Part shown: positions 42,205-51,345 of the stretch, in pieces | How the letters are laid out: every line of letters starts with the position of its first letter | Numbering within the stretch: the first letter of the stretch is position 1 | Source of the DNA: an uncultured Corynebacterium sp. | Lineage (GTDB): Bacteria > Actinomycetota > Actinomycetes > Mycobacteriales > Mycobacteriaceae | Direction of reading: 5' to 3' | DNA: 55,824 bases | Assembly (NCBI RefSeq): GCF_937999985.1 | Contig: NZ_CALLDG010000201.1 | Span: 1 to 55,824, forward strand | The notes under the pieces: generated by a model | Databases searched by the model: none | Told to the model about the DNA's origin: nothing | The model's input: the letters and a program-made list of their open reading frames with translations, nothing else | Translations under genes and position numbers: made by a program

Positions 42205-42245
42205 AGCCCCAACCGTGAGGCTAGAGGAGGAGCGAAAGCGATAGC
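42205..42245 (+). ncRNA. Candidate structured leader of the M23 peptidase mRNA
   Basis: Two overlapping stems share the bases GGCTA: AGCC (42205-42208) with GGCT (42219-42222), or GCTA (42220-42223) with TAGC (42242-42245), the latter capped by GC-GAAA-GC (42232-42239). AGGAGG (42225-42230) lies inside the second stem and 27 nt before the GTG start. It matches no riboswitch class I know. Confidence 0.3.
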
Positions 42246-42257
42246 GCGAAATCACAT

Positions 42258-43064
42258 GTGACAGTTGTTAAGAAACATCGATTAGGTCAAAGGGTTACTA
42301 GGACAGTGCGAAACACTACTGAAGCGAGCCGTACCGGCATCCACCGCAAGCAGGAGCACACCGCGAAGCGCCGCTTCGCGCTCGTGGCCGTCGCCACCAC
42401 CGCTGTGACTACTGCTGGCGCTGCCGGCGCTACCGCTGGTGCATCCCAGAACTCCAAGGACGATATCGCCCTGGCTTCCGAGAACACCACCATCCTCGCC
42501 CAGGGCGAGGGAGCTCAGGGCTCTGCAGCTCCGGCGGACGCTCAGGCGACCGCCAACGAGGCTCCGCAGATCCTCGAGGTTCCGCAGGCTAAGCCGGTTT
42601 CCGATCTGTCTCAGCAGCTCGACTCCGCCCTGCGCTTCGCCAAGGAGCGCACCGAGGCTGATCTGGCTGCTCGCATGCCCGAGTACGTCAAGCCCGCCGA
42701 GGGCTCCTTCACTTCCGGCTTCGGTTCGCGTTGGGGCACCGTCCACAAGGGCATCGACATCGCCAACGCTGTGGGCACCGCCATCCGCGCCGTACACGAC
42801 GGCACCGTCATTGACTCCGGCCCGGCCTCCGGCTTCGGCAACTGGATTCGCATCAAGCACGACGACGGCACCATCACCGTCTACGGCCACATGGCCACCC
42901 TGGACGTTAAGGTTGGCGACCGTGTAACCGCCGGCCAGAAGATCGCCGGCATGGGCTCCCTGGGCTTCTCCACCGGCTCCCACCTACACTTCGAGGTTCA
43001 CCCGAACGGCGGCGAGGCTATCGACCCGAAGCCTTGGCTCGCTGAGCGCGGCATCCAGCTCTAA
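42258..43064 (+). CDS. Secreted M23 family metallopeptidase
   Basis: 268-aa exported peptidoglycan endopeptidase. An N-terminal basic stretch (1-39) leads into a hydrophobic signal segment (40-64); a helical linker follows and then the M23 domain (about 145-265). Zinc and catalytic residues: H163 and D167 (HKGIDIAN), H211 (YGHMATL) and H242-x-H244 (SHLHFEVH). The GTG start at 42258 is the only one after an in-frame stop; the strong AGGAGG is unusually far upstream (27 nt). A long 5' leader suggests tight control. Similar to MtrA-controlled MepA-type enzymes of C. glutamicum; orthology is not proven. Confidence 0.9.
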   Translation: MTVVKKHRLGQRVTRTVRNTTEASRTGIHRKQEHTAKRRFALVAVATTAVTTAGAAGATAGASQNSKDDIALASENTTILAQGEGAQGSAAPADAQATANEAPQILEVPQAKPVSDLSQQLDSALRFAKERTEADLAARMPEYVKPAEGSFTSGFGSRWGTVHKGIDIANAVGTAIRAVHDGTVIDSGPASGFGNWIRIKHDDGTITVYGHMATLDVKVGDRVTAGQKIAGMGSLGFSTGSHLHFEVHPNGGEAIDPKPWLAERGIQL

Positions 43065-43112
43065 GGCTTAGCGCTACGCCCGAGCTTTGAGCCTCTGGCC
43101 GATTAGAGCCAC

Positions 43113-43156
43113 AAAAAACCTCCCGACCGCCTCCGTACGGCGGTCGGGAGGTTTTT
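43113..43156 (+). terminator. Strong intrinsic terminator after the M23 peptidase gene
   Basis: ACCTCCCGACCGCC pairs perfectly with GGCGGTCGGGAGGT around a TCCGTAC loop, followed by TTTTT; the opposite strand also ends in a T run, so it could work in both directions. Confidence 0.93.
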
Positions 43157-43188
43157 CGTCTACCCAGTGCAGCTTTTCAAGACTCTTC

Positions 43189-43215
43189 AAGGTGAGGGGG
43201 ATCCCCCCCCACCTT
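43189..43215 (-). repeat. Inverted repeat after the SGNH hydrolase gene
   Basis: AAGGTG-x-GGGG pairs with CCCC-x-CACCTT around GGATCC, 17 bp beyond the SGNH stop on the minus strand. It has no T tract and may help end transcription together with the adjacent terminator. Confidence 0.6.
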
Positions 43216-43232
43216 CCGGAAGCCGGTGCGTG

Positions 43233-44033
43233 CTACTTCAGAGCAGCACCAATCTGCTTAGCTGCATTAGTCACACCGTCGTGGGACATGTGCAGAGTCA
43301 GGTTGTAGCGGGGAGTCTGGTTATCAAAAACTCCGGCAACCCAAGCCTTGCCACCCGGCTGGCAAGTATCGTGCCCGCGGGTGGAGCGGTGTAGGTCAAC
43401 GAACACGCCACCGTTACGCTTGGCTGCATCGTGAGCCTGGCGCCACAGCTGACGCTCAGCTTCCTTCACAATCGGGAACGGAGCCTGAATCGGCGGCAAA
43501 CCGTGCGGACGGATCAGGCACAGGCCTGCGCGATCGTTCGTGAGGTGCGGGTAGCTTACGAACTGGATGCGAGCGTTCGGAGCAGCACGCTTGATCTTCT
43601 TAGCGAGGCGGTCGTAGGAACGAGCCGCTGCGTGATTGTTGATCGGATCCAGGGTGCGGTAGGTGTCGTTTGCACCAACCATGATCGGCACGTTGCGCGT
43701 GTGGCGGTTCAACTTGCCGTCGCGGATAGCCTGATCCAGGCGAGCCTCCAGCGGCTCGCGGCCCAGGTACAGCTCCTTGCCGTTGCAGGAGTAGTCATCC
43801 ACGCGAGCGCCCGTCAGGCGCTGCAGCTCAGTGGCTACGCGGAACTTGCCGTGGATGCACTTACGCGCACCACTACGCTTGGCATCAATGATCTGGTTGA
43901 GTGTCGTGTTAGCGAAGTAGGAATCACCAAGCAGCACGGTGTTTCCCGGGGCAGCCTGGGCAGCAGGCGCCAGCCCCATGACAGATCCCGCCACGGCTAC
44001 CGCCGCAGTCAGGATGCGTGCAAATTTCTTCAT
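43233..44033 (-). CDS. Secreted SGNH/GDSL hydrolase
   Basis: 266-aa secreted esterase or lipase. Signal peptide 1-27 (cleavage after AQA). Block I GDSY with nucleophile S38, block III GAND, and H251 (or H248) in HMSHDG near the end. It contains four or more cysteines in the mature part that may form disulfides. Such enzymes in lipid-requiring corynebacteria could free fatty acids outside the cell. It follows an acyl-CoA ligase gene (60-bp gap, same strand), so hydrolysis and activation may be linked. Confidence 0.87.
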   Translation of the reverse strand: MKKFARILTAAVAVAGSVMGLAPAAQAAPGNTVLLGDSYFANTTLNQIIDAKRSGARKCIHGKFRVATELQRLTGARVDDYSCNGKELYLGREPLEARLDQAIRDGKLNRHTRNVPIMVGANDTYRTLDPINNHAAARSYDRLAKKIKRAAPNARIQFVSYPHLTNDRAGLCLIRPHGLPPIQAPFPIVKEAERQLWRQAHDAAKRNGGVFVDLHRSTRGHDTCQPGGKAWVAGVFDNQTPRYNLTLHMSHDGVTNAAKQIGAALK

Positions 44034-44093
44034 CAGTTTCTCCCGTATGTGTTTTTGTGCCGTATTAAGGCTATCGATCGAGAATCGAAAATG

Positions 44094-45794
44094 TTAGCTG
44101 TTCGGAAGCTTTGCCGGCATGACCTTACCAGTCGGGTTCCGCGGAAGCTCATCCAGGAACGTAACTTCGCGCGGAACAGAGTGCTCCGCCAGGTTGTCCC
44201 TGACCCATTCCTGTACGGACTCCTTGGTCAGCGCCTCGCCCTCCGAGTTGTCTTCACGCACGATCCACACCGCCATGCGCTTGAAGCTCTCTTCGTCGTC
44301 CACGCCCTTGGCGTAGAGGTCTCGAACGCCAGGCATCGGCGCCAGCACCTCTTCCACGCTGCGCGGGTACACGTTCTCGCCACCGACGATGATCATGTCG
44401 TCCGCCCGGCCGAGCACGAATAGGCGGCCGTCCTCGTCGAGGTACCCACGGTCGCCGATTTCCAGCAGGCCGTGCTTTATCTTCATCTGATCGCGCGTGT
44501 GCGCATAACGGCGCATAGTCATAGTGCCTCGGGCATAAATGCGACCCGGGGTGTTCGGCGGCAGTATGTGGCCGTCGTCGTCCAGGATTTTGACGCGCAC
44601 GCCGCGAACCGGCCGTCCGGCGAGAGCCGGGTTCTCGACCAGTTCCTCTCGCTTCGCAATGGCGACCACACTGTTTTCGGTGGAGCCGTAGAAGTTGCAG
44701 ACCACGGGCCCAAACTGCTTGTGCAGGCCGCGGAGCAGATCTTCGTGCATGGCATTGCCGGAGGACACGATGAACTCAATCGACGAAGCGTCGTAGTCGC
44801 CCTTCTGCGCAACCTTGAGCTGCTCCTTAATAAAGATGGGCGAGGTGATGATGCCGTTGACCTTGTAGCGCTCTACATCTTCCATTGCCTGCACTGGATC
44901 AAAGTCACGGCGGAACACCACTGTCGCGCGGTGGGCAAAAATCAGGTTCAGGTTCGCCCAGCCCCACGAGTGGAACATGGAGGCGGTCTGTTGGATCATC
45001 ATCTCCGCCCGCCACGGGATCCAGGTGACAAGATCCGCCAGCGGAGTCGGGATTGGCGGCTCCCGGTGCACTACGGCTTTCGGAGTGCCAGAGGTGCCGG
45101 AGCTCAAGATGGTGATGAAGCCGCGCTTCGGGATCGTGGGCAGCTTCTCCTCCGCCTCGGAGGGGGCGTGATCAATGACCTGCTGGAAGGTTTCCCATTC
45201 CGGGTTCGGAGCCTGCGGGTTCTCCAGATCCTCCGCATAGCCGATGATCACCTTGGCGCGCGAATAGTCCGCGGGCAGCCTGTCCGCGAACTCCTCATCA
45301 ATGATGATGGTGTGAACATCCAGCTCCTCCATACTCTTCTGCAGCTGGACTGGGCTGGAAGCCGGGTTGAGCAGACTAATGTCCGCCCCGATGAATCCCT
45401 TGGCGACCAGCGCGTAGACGACCACGCGGGAATTGCGGGCCATGACCGCAATATTCTTGCCTGGCCCCAGACCCATGCGCTGCAGTGCGCGGGCGAAGGC
45501 CAGCGAATCGCTGCGAACCTCCGCATACGTGCGCTCGCCGATGTCATCGATGATGGCCGTACGGTTCGGCGCCACTTCTGCCGCGTACCACGCTTGACGC
45601 CCAGCGGTGAAGCCGTAGCGAGCAATACTCTCGACCAGCTTGGCTTTCCCCTTGATACCGCCTCCCCTGACGACTACGCCCGATTTCAGCGCAGTTCCCA
45701 GGCCGGTGGCAATAGCGTGTGTCTCCGCCCAGGCGGCCTCGCCCAAGTGCTTAAGGTCTTGCAATTTGGAAGTCACTTGTTGATTGTTCTGCAT
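44094..45794 (-). CDS. Fatty-acyl-CoA/AMP ligase (FadD family)
   Basis: 566-aa ANL-superfamily ligase with a long N-terminal extension (about 60 residues). P-loop ILSSGTSGTPKAVVHREPP (about 230-248), central FYGSTENSVV, DRGYLDEDGRLFVLGRADDM and the C-terminal lysine segment LPRNPTGKVMPAKLP. It activates a fatty acid to acyl-CoA, resembling FadD2/FadD12-type enzymes. The SGNH hydrolase gene is downstream. Distinct from the ligase at 26.9-28.6 kb. Confidence 0.9.
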   Translation of the reverse strand: MQNNQQVTSKLQDLKHLGEAAWAETHAIATGLGTALKSGVVVRGGGIKGKAKLVESIARYGFTAGRQAWYAAEVAPNRTAIIDDIGERTYAEVRSDSLAFARALQRMGLGPGKNIAVMARNSRVVVYALVAKGFIGADISLLNPASSPVQLQKSMEELDVHTIIIDEEFADRLPADYSRAKVIIGYAEDLENPQAPNPEWETFQQVIDHAPSEAEEKLPTIPKRGFITILSSGTSGTPKAVVHREPPIPTPLADLVTWIPWRAEMMIQQTASMFHSWGWANLNLIFAHRATVVFRRDFDPVQAMEDVERYKVNGIITSPIFIKEQLKVAQKGDYDASSIEFIVSSGNAMHEDLLRGLHKQFGPVVCNFYGSTENSVVAIAKREELVENPALAGRPVRGVRVKILDDDGHILPPNTPGRIYARGTMTMRRYAHTRDQMKIKHGLLEIGDRGYLDEDGRLFVLGRADDMIIVGGENVYPRSVEEVLAPMPGVRDLYAKGVDDEESFKRMAVWIVREDNSEGEALTKESVQEWVRDNLAEHSVPREVTFLDELPRNPTGKVMPAKLPNS

Positions 45795-45933
45795 TAATAC
45801 CCTTCTAGTTACGCCTAACCCATCGAAAGAGGATGCTGTTACGTTACATTAAGAAAACATTTTCTGCGCACCATTAGACACAATCGTCACTCCAGCAACA
45901 CACTGGCTCGGGCGTGCCCCAGAGCCCCAGGGG

Positions 45934-48645
45934 CTAGAGCTTCTCCATCGGCACGCCGCCGAACAGCATCAGACGCACCGTGCCCTGACTGCCGAAGTCG
46001 ATCATGCAGGTCGTGTGCGATCCGCTACCGTCCACGCTCTTCACCGTGCCCAGGCCGTACTTGTCGTGGTTGACTTTGTCCCCCACCGCCAGGTCCAGAT
46101 CCTGGTCCTTCTTCGCTCCGGCTCCGAAGGCAGGCTTCGACTTCTTTGCTGGCTTCCGGTAGGACTGGCCACCCCAGCCGCTGGAACGCGTACCCCAGCC
46201 GCCTGAACCGCCCGAACCACCCGAGCTGCCGAAGCTGGTGCCATCGGCATAGCCACCGCCACCCCAGGCGGAATCCACACCATTGCCGAAGCGGGCGGGC
46301 TCCTCGCGGATCCACTCCATCAGATCCTCCGGCACCTCGGACAAAAAGCGCGACGGCGGGTTATTCACCGGCGCGCCCCAACCGCTGCGCGTAATCGCAC
46401 GGGTGAGGAACAGCCGCTGCTTTGCACGGGTAATGCCCACATAGGCCAGGCGCCGCTCCTCGGCCAGCTCCGTTGGGTCGCCCAGCGCGCGCATGTGCGG
46501 GAATTGTCCGTCCTCCCAGCCGGTCAGGAACACCACGGGGAACTCCAACCCCTTGGCGGTGTGCAGCGTCATGAGCGTCACCATGTCCTGCTCGTCCGCG
46601 GGAATCTGGTCCGCGTCCGCCACCAGGCTCACGCGTTCCAAGAAGGCCTGCAGGCTGCCCAGCGGCGCCTCTCCTTCGGCGAGCATGGCGTCGGCGCTGT
46701 CGTCGGCGCTGCCATCGCTGCTACCGGCGCTACCGGTACTGCCACTACCCGGCATCTCCTCGTACGCCTTCAGGTTCGCCGACTCCTGCGAGAACTCATG
46801 CCCCACGCTCACCAGCTCGTTCAGGTTGTCCAAGCGCGTACCATCCTGCGGGTCGTTGGACTTCTCCAGCAGCTCCTTGTAGCCGGTCACGTCCAGCACC
46901 GCGGAGATCACCCGCCCCAGGTCGGGCAGCCCCAGGCCGGACCCGTCTGAGGCCGTCATCTCCATAGACTCTGTCTCCGCCCGCAGCGCGTCCATCATCT
47001 CCAGGAACTTGCCAATGGAATTGCGGCCGCGTGCGGAAAGGCCGGCGACCTTCCCCGCGGCGGCGTCACCAAGAGCAGCCGAAAAACCGATCCCCTGGCC
47101 CTCCGCGTGCACAGTGACCTGCGCGATGGCCTTGTCCCCGATTCCGCGGCGCGGGGTGTTGATGATGCGTCGCAGCGCCACCGTGTCGTCCGCGTTATCC
47201 AACACCTTGAGGTAAGCCACGATGTCGCGGATCTCGCGGCGCTCGTAGAAGCGCGTACCGCCGACGACCTTGTACGGCATGCCGGAGCGCACCAGCACAT
47301 CCTCGATCGCGCGAGAGGCGTTGTTGGTGCGGTACATGATCGAGATGTCGCCGTAGGAGTAGCCCTCGTTGTCCACCAAGTCGTCGATCTGCTCGACGAT
47401 GAAGTTCGCCTCGTCGTGCTCGTTGTCCGCAACGTAGCCGCCGATCAGCTCGCCATCACCCAAATCCGTCCACAGCTTCTTCGGGCGCCGCCCCTGGTTC
47501 CGATCGATCACCGCGTTGGCGGCGGACAGGATCTTCTGGGTGGAGCGGTAGTTCTGCTCCAGCAGGATCGTGTGGGCATCCGGGTAGTCGCGCTCGAACT
47601 CCTCGATGTTGCGGATCGTCGCGCCACGAAAGGCGTAGATCGACTGGTCGGCATCGCCCACCACGCACAGCTCGCACTCGGCCTTGCCCTTGCCCGCGAG
47701 AGCCGCCACCAGCTCGTATTGTGCGTGGTTCGTGTCCTGGTACTCGTCGACCATGATGTGGCGGAAGCGGCGCCGGTAGTGCTCGCGCACGTCCGGGTTG
47801 TTGTTCAGGATCGCCACGACCTCGCCGATCAGATCGTCGAAGTCCACCGCGTTCGCCGCCCGCAGGCGGTTCTGATACGTCTTGTACAACGTGGCGATCT
47901 GGGCGGTGTGGGGGTTGGAGTCGCGCTGCGCTTCCTCTAGCGCCCCGGCCGGACCGACCAGCTCGTTCTTCCAATTGGAGATCACGTTCAGCACCCCGCG
48001 CGGCGAAAACTCCTTCAGATCCAGCGAGGCATCCTTGATGATCATCGTCATCAGACGCTTGGAATCATCCGAGTCGTAGATGCTGAAGTTCGTGTTCAGC
48101 CCCGGCGCGAGGTGCGCATTGGCGCGCAGCACGCGCACACAAAAGGAGTGGAACGTGGAGACCCACATGCGCTCCGCCTGCGGGCCGACCATGTCCACCA
48201 CGCGCTCGCGCATCTCCGCCGCCGCCTTGTTAGTGAAGGTGATCGCCAAAATCTGCCACGGCGCCACCCCGTTTGCCAGCAGGTACGCGATACGGCGCGT
48301 CAGCACACTCGTCTTGCCGGAGCCCGCGCCCGCCACGATCAGCAGCGGGCTGCCCATGTGCTCGACCGCTTGCCGCTGCTGCGGGTTGAGCCCTTCGAGG
48401 AGCTTTTCTTTGTGACGCTCCGTCTCCCCCGCGACCGTCCCAGCATTCCTGCGCGACTGCGCCGGTGTGTGGTGCGGCTGTGACGGCTGCGGGGCAGGCT
48501 GTGAGCTATCGGAGCGCATGTTCGCCAGCACGCTTTCGTACCCTTCCGGCGGCAGCTCGTCTGCTGGCGGCGGAACCTCGTCGTCGAAAAGCGTCGGTTC
48601 TTCAGGCAGCGGCAGGTCGGCGAACGGATCGTTCTGGTTGTTCAT
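45934..48645 (-). CDS. pcrA: ATP-dependent DNA helicase PcrA/UvrD1
   Basis: 903-aa SF1A 3'-5' helicase. A 75-residue Pro/Gln-rich N-terminal extension precedes motif Q (LNPQQRQAVEHM), Walker A GAGSGKT (106-112), TFTNKAAAEMRERV, Walker B DEYQDTNHAQYEL, QNYRSTQKILSAAN, TLHTAKGLEFPVVFLTG and YVGITRAKQRLFLTRA. The C-terminal Tudor-like end VGDKVNHDKYGLGTVKSV follows a Gly/Ser-rich linker. It acts in nucleotide excision repair and replication restart. AAGGGAAAC precedes the ATG. Divergent from the chorismate mutase gene. Confidence 0.96.
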   Translation of the reverse strand: MNNQNDPFADLPLPEEPTLFDDEVPPPADELPPEGYESVLANMRSDSSQPAPQPSQPHHTPAQSRRNAGTVAGETERHKEKLLEGLNPQQRQAVEHMGSPLLIVAGAGSGKTSVLTRRIAYLLANGVAPWQILAITFTNKAAAEMRERVVDMVGPQAERMWVSTFHSFCVRVLRANAHLAPGLNTNFSIYDSDDSKRLMTMIIKDASLDLKEFSPRGVLNVISNWKNELVGPAGALEEAQRDSNPHTAQIATLYKTYQNRLRAANAVDFDDLIGEVVAILNNNPDVREHYRRRFRHIMVDEYQDTNHAQYELVAALAGKGKAECELCVVGDADQSIYAFRGATIRNIEEFERDYPDAHTILLEQNYRSTQKILSAANAVIDRNQGRRPKKLWTDLGDGELIGGYVADNEHDEANFIVEQIDDLVDNEGYSYGDISIMYRTNNASRAIEDVLVRSGMPYKVVGGTRFYERREIRDIVAYLKVLDNADDTVALRRIINTPRRGIGDKAIAQVTVHAEGQGIGFSAALGDAAAGKVAGLSARGRNSIGKFLEMMDALRAETESMEMTASDGSGLGLPDLGRVISAVLDVTGYKELLEKSNDPQDGTRLDNLNELVSVGHEFSQESANLKAYEEMPGSGSTGSAGSSDGSADDSADAMLAEGEAPLGSLQAFLERVSLVADADQIPADEQDMVTLMTLHTAKGLEFPVVFLTGWEDGQFPHMRALGDPTELAEERRLAYVGITRAKQRLFLTRAITRSGWGAPVNNPPSRFLSEVPEDLMEWIREEPARFGNGVDSAWGGGGYADGTSFGSSGGSGGSGGWGTRSSGWGGQSYRKPAKKSKPAFGAGAKKDQDLDLAVGDKVNHDKYGLGTVKSVDGSGSHTTCMIDFGSQGTVRLMLFGGVPMEKL

Positions 48646-48735
48646 GTTTCCCTTTGTGCTCCCTCAAAAATTTCCCGAAACCCGCTGGCGCCTCTCTCCG
48701 GGGGCTCTTGCGGATCTCAGCTTCCGGACTAGCGG

Positions 48736-48741
48736 TAGAAT
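48736..48741 (+). promoter_or_regulatory. Candidate -10 element of the chorismate mutase gene
   Basis: TAGAAT ends 7 nt before the ATG at 48749, fitting leaderless transcription. Confidence 0.45.
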
Positions 48742-48748
48742 ACAACGC

Positions 48749-49075
48749 ATGAGCGACAACGATTCTGCGGCTTCGTCGAAGCCCAACGAGTTCACCGTCC
48801 GCATGCCCTCGGGCACGGACGATCCCTTGTCGGATTCAGAAATTCAATCCTACCGCGAGGAGATCAACCGCCTCGACCGCGTCATCATCGACGCGATCCA
48901 CCGTCGCAGCGAGGTGTCGAAAGCGATCGGTAAAACGCGCCTGGGCTCCGGCGGAACGAAGCTGGTCTACACCCGCGAGGTCGCCATCATTAACCAGTTC
49001 CGCGCGGAGTTTGGCTCCGAGGGCGTAGAAATAGCAAAGGCCCTGCTGCAGCTAGGCAGAGGGCGCTTGGGCTAA
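48749..49075 (+). CDS. aroQ: Chorismate mutase (AroQ type)
   Basis: 108-aa intracellular AroQ-delta-type enzyme that converts chorismate to prephenate for Phe/Tyr. Helix 1 has IQSYREEINRLDRVIIDAIH with R and D of the active site, then RRSEVSKAIGKTRLGSGG; the C-terminal part REVAIINQFRAEFG... ends LLQLGRGRLG, the tail which in actinobacteria contacts DAHP synthase. An in-frame extension into the pcrA leader is rejected. The gene is convergent with the trypsin-like gene (6-bp gap). Confidence 0.93.
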   Translation: MSDNDSAASSKPNEFTVRMPSGTDDPLSDSEIQSYREEINRLDRVIIDAIHRRSEVSKAIGKTRLGSGGTKLVYTREVAIINQFRAEFGSEGVEIAKALLQLGRGRLG

Positions 49076-49081
49076 CTTAAA

Positions 49082-49939
49082 CTAGGCCAGACGGAATCCG
49101 GCTCCCACCCCGCCGGCCGCATTAAGATCCGCGGCGATCACGTTCCACGCTGCACCCGCCGTCGGCGCGTGCAACGGCCCCTGCAGCGGGGTGGTGCAGG
49201 AAGGCAGGTTGGCCACGCCACCGTTGACGATGCCGACCAACCGGTTGCCGACGTAGATCGGGCCACCCGAATCTCCCATAGAGCCGCACAGGTGGGAAAC
49301 CAGGAACGGTCCGGAGATCGCCAGCATGGGGCCACAGGAAACACCGGTGGCCACACCGGTCTTGCACATCTGCTGCAGGCTGCCCGGGGTGGGGCCGCCG
49401 AGGGAGTTCAGGTGAACGTTGTTGTAACCGCGGGTCAGGCGCACCTTATTGTTGAACTTGATCACTGCGTAGTCCGGGTAGCCGTTGCGGACAACGGTGC
49501 CGATCTGGCCGGCGCGTTCAGCGTCCATAGAAACGACCGGGGCACCGGGGCCACCGCAGTGACCTGCGGTGATGCCCACCTTGTTCCCGGCCTTGTCGTA
49601 GCCGACCACGCCCAGGGTGCAAATGTTGTTGCCAACGTAGATCGGCATGGAAGGCCCAGCCAGAACGCTGGGCGCCGCAGCACGCTGAGCCTGCGGAATG
49701 CCTGGAGAGGTGAAGTAGTGACCCGGAACGCGGTGCGGTCCGGGCTGGCCGGTGGCCTGCAAGAATGCATCTGCGGAACCAGCGGGCGCGGCTGCGGCCT
49801 CTGGCGCGGTGAATGCGGAGCCAAAAACGGCGGAGGTAGCCAACGCCACGCCCGCCATCAGGGCTCCGATTCGGCGACGGGTGGCGCTGCGGAAGGAGCG
49901 CCCAGGTGAGGTGCGAGTGGATACAGATGCGGCTGACAT
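49082..49939 (-). CDS. Secreted trypsin/chymotrypsin-like serine protease (S1)
   Basis: 285-aa exported protease. The N-terminus has a twin-Arg-like RRR (21-23), a hydrophobic core (24-45) and cleavage sites near AAA-AP (about 51). After a propeptide-like part, the triad is H127 (GITAGHCGG), D157 (GYPDYAVI) and S224 (GSMGDSGGPIY). Cysteines near 107, 128, 192, 202 and 218 suggest disulfides. The ATG at 49939 is chosen over an upstream in-frame start; TAGGGT lies 7 nt upstream. Confidence 0.88.
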   Translation of the reverse strand: MSAASVSTRTSPGRSFRSATRRRIGALMAGVALATSAVFGSAFTAPEAAAAPAGSADAFLQATGQPGPHRVPGHYFTSPGIPQAQRAAAPSVLAGPSMPIYVGNNICTLGVVGYDKAGNKVGITAGHCGGPGAPVVSMDAERAGQIGTVVRNGYPDYAVIKFNNKVRLTRGYNNVHLNSLGGPTPGSLQQMCKTGVATGVSCGPMLAISGPFLVSHLCGSMGDSGGPIYVGNRLVGIVNGGVANLPSCTTPLQGPLHAPTAGAAWNVIAADLNAAGGVGAGFRLA

Positions 49940-49946
49940 GCACCTA

Positions 49947-49952
49947 ACCCTA
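49947..49952 (-). promoter_or_regulatory. Candidate -10 element of the trypsin-like protease gene
   Basis: TAGGGT on the minus strand, ending 7 nt before the ATG at 49939. Confidence 0.35.
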
Positions 49953-50085
49953 GCGCAGAAGCTCGGTTTCACATGCGTCACAGAGGTAACAATTTGGACA
50001 AGGTTACCCCTGCTCCCCCGCCTCGTGCTGCGCGGCACCGACTAGGCGCCGATTAGCTGCCGACCATCTGCCGGTTAGCGGGCAA

Positions 50086-51345
50086 CTAGCGCAGAACGGT
50101 GACGCTGCCGTCGCCGTTGACCTTGACCTTAGCGGCGAATGCGGCGGCCATGTTCAGGCGCTGCCAGGATCCGCGCGGACCCTGATCGTCCAGCGGGGAA
50201 CCGGACGGGATGGCGGTCTGGCGCAGGATGGAGGCGCGCTGCTTGTAGGTCAACTTCGGGAACTTCGGCAGCAGCAGATCCGGCGCAGCCTGCGGCACGA
50301 TCATCGGCGCATCCTTGCGGTAGATCTTCGGGAAGCCGTAGGTCATGCGGTCGGTGTACTCGCGCACAGCCTGGTCGGTGGAACGGTATGCCTTGTCGCT
50401 CTTCACAACCTCGGCAATCGGACGACCCGCGCGCCACTCCAGCTCCGCGCGCAGCTCCTTGCCCGCCTGTCGGACCGCGTCACGCATCTTCGGATCGTTC
50501 CAGCGGTCGGCGGCAGCAGCGGTGCCGGACATGCGGCCACCCATGACGTCCAGCGGGTAGTGCACGCCCATGACAACGCGGTTGTTGCCAGCCTCGGAAC
50601 CGCGAGCCAGGATCTGCGGAGCCAGCTCCGGCAGGGTCAGCGCCAGCAGAGTGGTGGACCACACGGCCTGGTTGGTGTGGCCGGATGGGTAGGATTTGGA
50701 GGTGCCGTAGTACTTGTTCTGGCCATCCTCGTACTTCTTGATGCGATCCGGGGCGACCACGAACGGACGGTCGTAACCGAACACCATCTTCTCCACGAAG
50801 GTGGAGGATGCAACTCCGCCTGCGCGTGCCAGGTAGCCGTTGCCCAGCAGGTACTGGGTCTTCGGCAGACGATTCTCACGCAGGGCGTCGCGGAAGTGGC
50901 GGCCAAGCTCGTCGCCCAGCGAGTCGGAGAACGCATCCAGCACGCCCGCCTTGTCCGCGCGAGCGTCCTTCTGTGCGCGCTGGATAGCAGACGGATTGCT
51001 CTGCGCAGCGTTGTTGATCTCCACAACCTTGTCCAGGTTCTGCTTCATGATCGCCGGGTGGTTGGCGCGCACATCGTTGAAGCCATCCACGACGTCCAGG
51101 TAAATGCCGTAGCCGTGGGAGCTGATGTCAGAAATGTAGCCGCCCAGGTACTCCGGACCGAAAGGCTGCGGGGTCGGGGCGCCCGGGTGCTGTACCGGGT
51201 GCGGGTAGCCCGGCACTCCCTCGGAGCCAGCAACCGCCGGCACGCTCGGTGCAGCCTCCACCGGCGCGACGTTCACTGCGGAAAGGGACATGGTTGTTGC
51301 CATCACGGTGGCCATCGTGATTTTGAGGCTCTTATTCTTGGTCAC
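50086..51345 (-). CDS. Secreted acid phosphatase, PAP2 superfamily
   Basis: 419-aa exported phosphatase. Signal peptide about 1-31. PAP2 motifs: K203/K204 with R201 upstream (motif 1 region), SYPSGHT (218-224), and R256-x5-HYPLD with catalytic H262 and D266. It hydrolyses phosphomonoesters outside the cell, resembling class A acid phosphatases. The mature N-terminal 60 residues are Pro-rich. ATG at 51345; upstream gap contains half of a perfect inverted repeat. Confidence 0.88.
   Translation of the reverse strand: MTKNKSLKITMATVMATTMSLSAVNVAPVEAAPSVPAVAGSEGVPGYPHPVQHPGAPTPQPFGPEYLGGYISDISSHGYGIYLDVVDGFNDVRANHPAIMKQNLDKVVEINNAAQSNPSAIQRAQKDARADKAGVLDAFSDSLGDELGRHFRDALRENRLPKTQYLLGNGYLARAGGVASSTFVEKMVFGYDRPFVVAPDRIKKYEDGQNKYYGTSKSYPSGHTNQAVWSTTLLALTLPELAPQILARGSEAGNNRVVMGVHYPLDVMGGRMSGTAAAADRWNDPKMRDAVRQAGKELRAELEWRAGRPIAEVVKSDKAYRSTDQAVREYTDRMTYGFPKIYRKDAPMIVPQAAPDLLLPKFPKLTYKQRASILRQTAIPSGSPLDDQGPRGSWQRLNMAAAFAAKVKVNGDGSVTVLR

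Larger units (their letters stand above)
41754..42257. other. 504-bp intergenic region between perM and the M23 peptidase gene
   Basis: No gene recognised. It holds an 11-bp repeat (41868-41911), a tandem GTAACGTAAC (41977-41986), further GTAAC/GTTAC sites (42094, 42152, 42177), a promoter-like pair (42125/42148) and a structured leader (42205-42245). From about 41940 on it is AT-richer than its neighbours. Confidence 0.7.

Noticed and set aside
42157..42257. c-di-AMP (ydaO) riboswitch before the M23 peptidase
   Set aside because: The position would suit it, but the conserved ydaO segments are not present.
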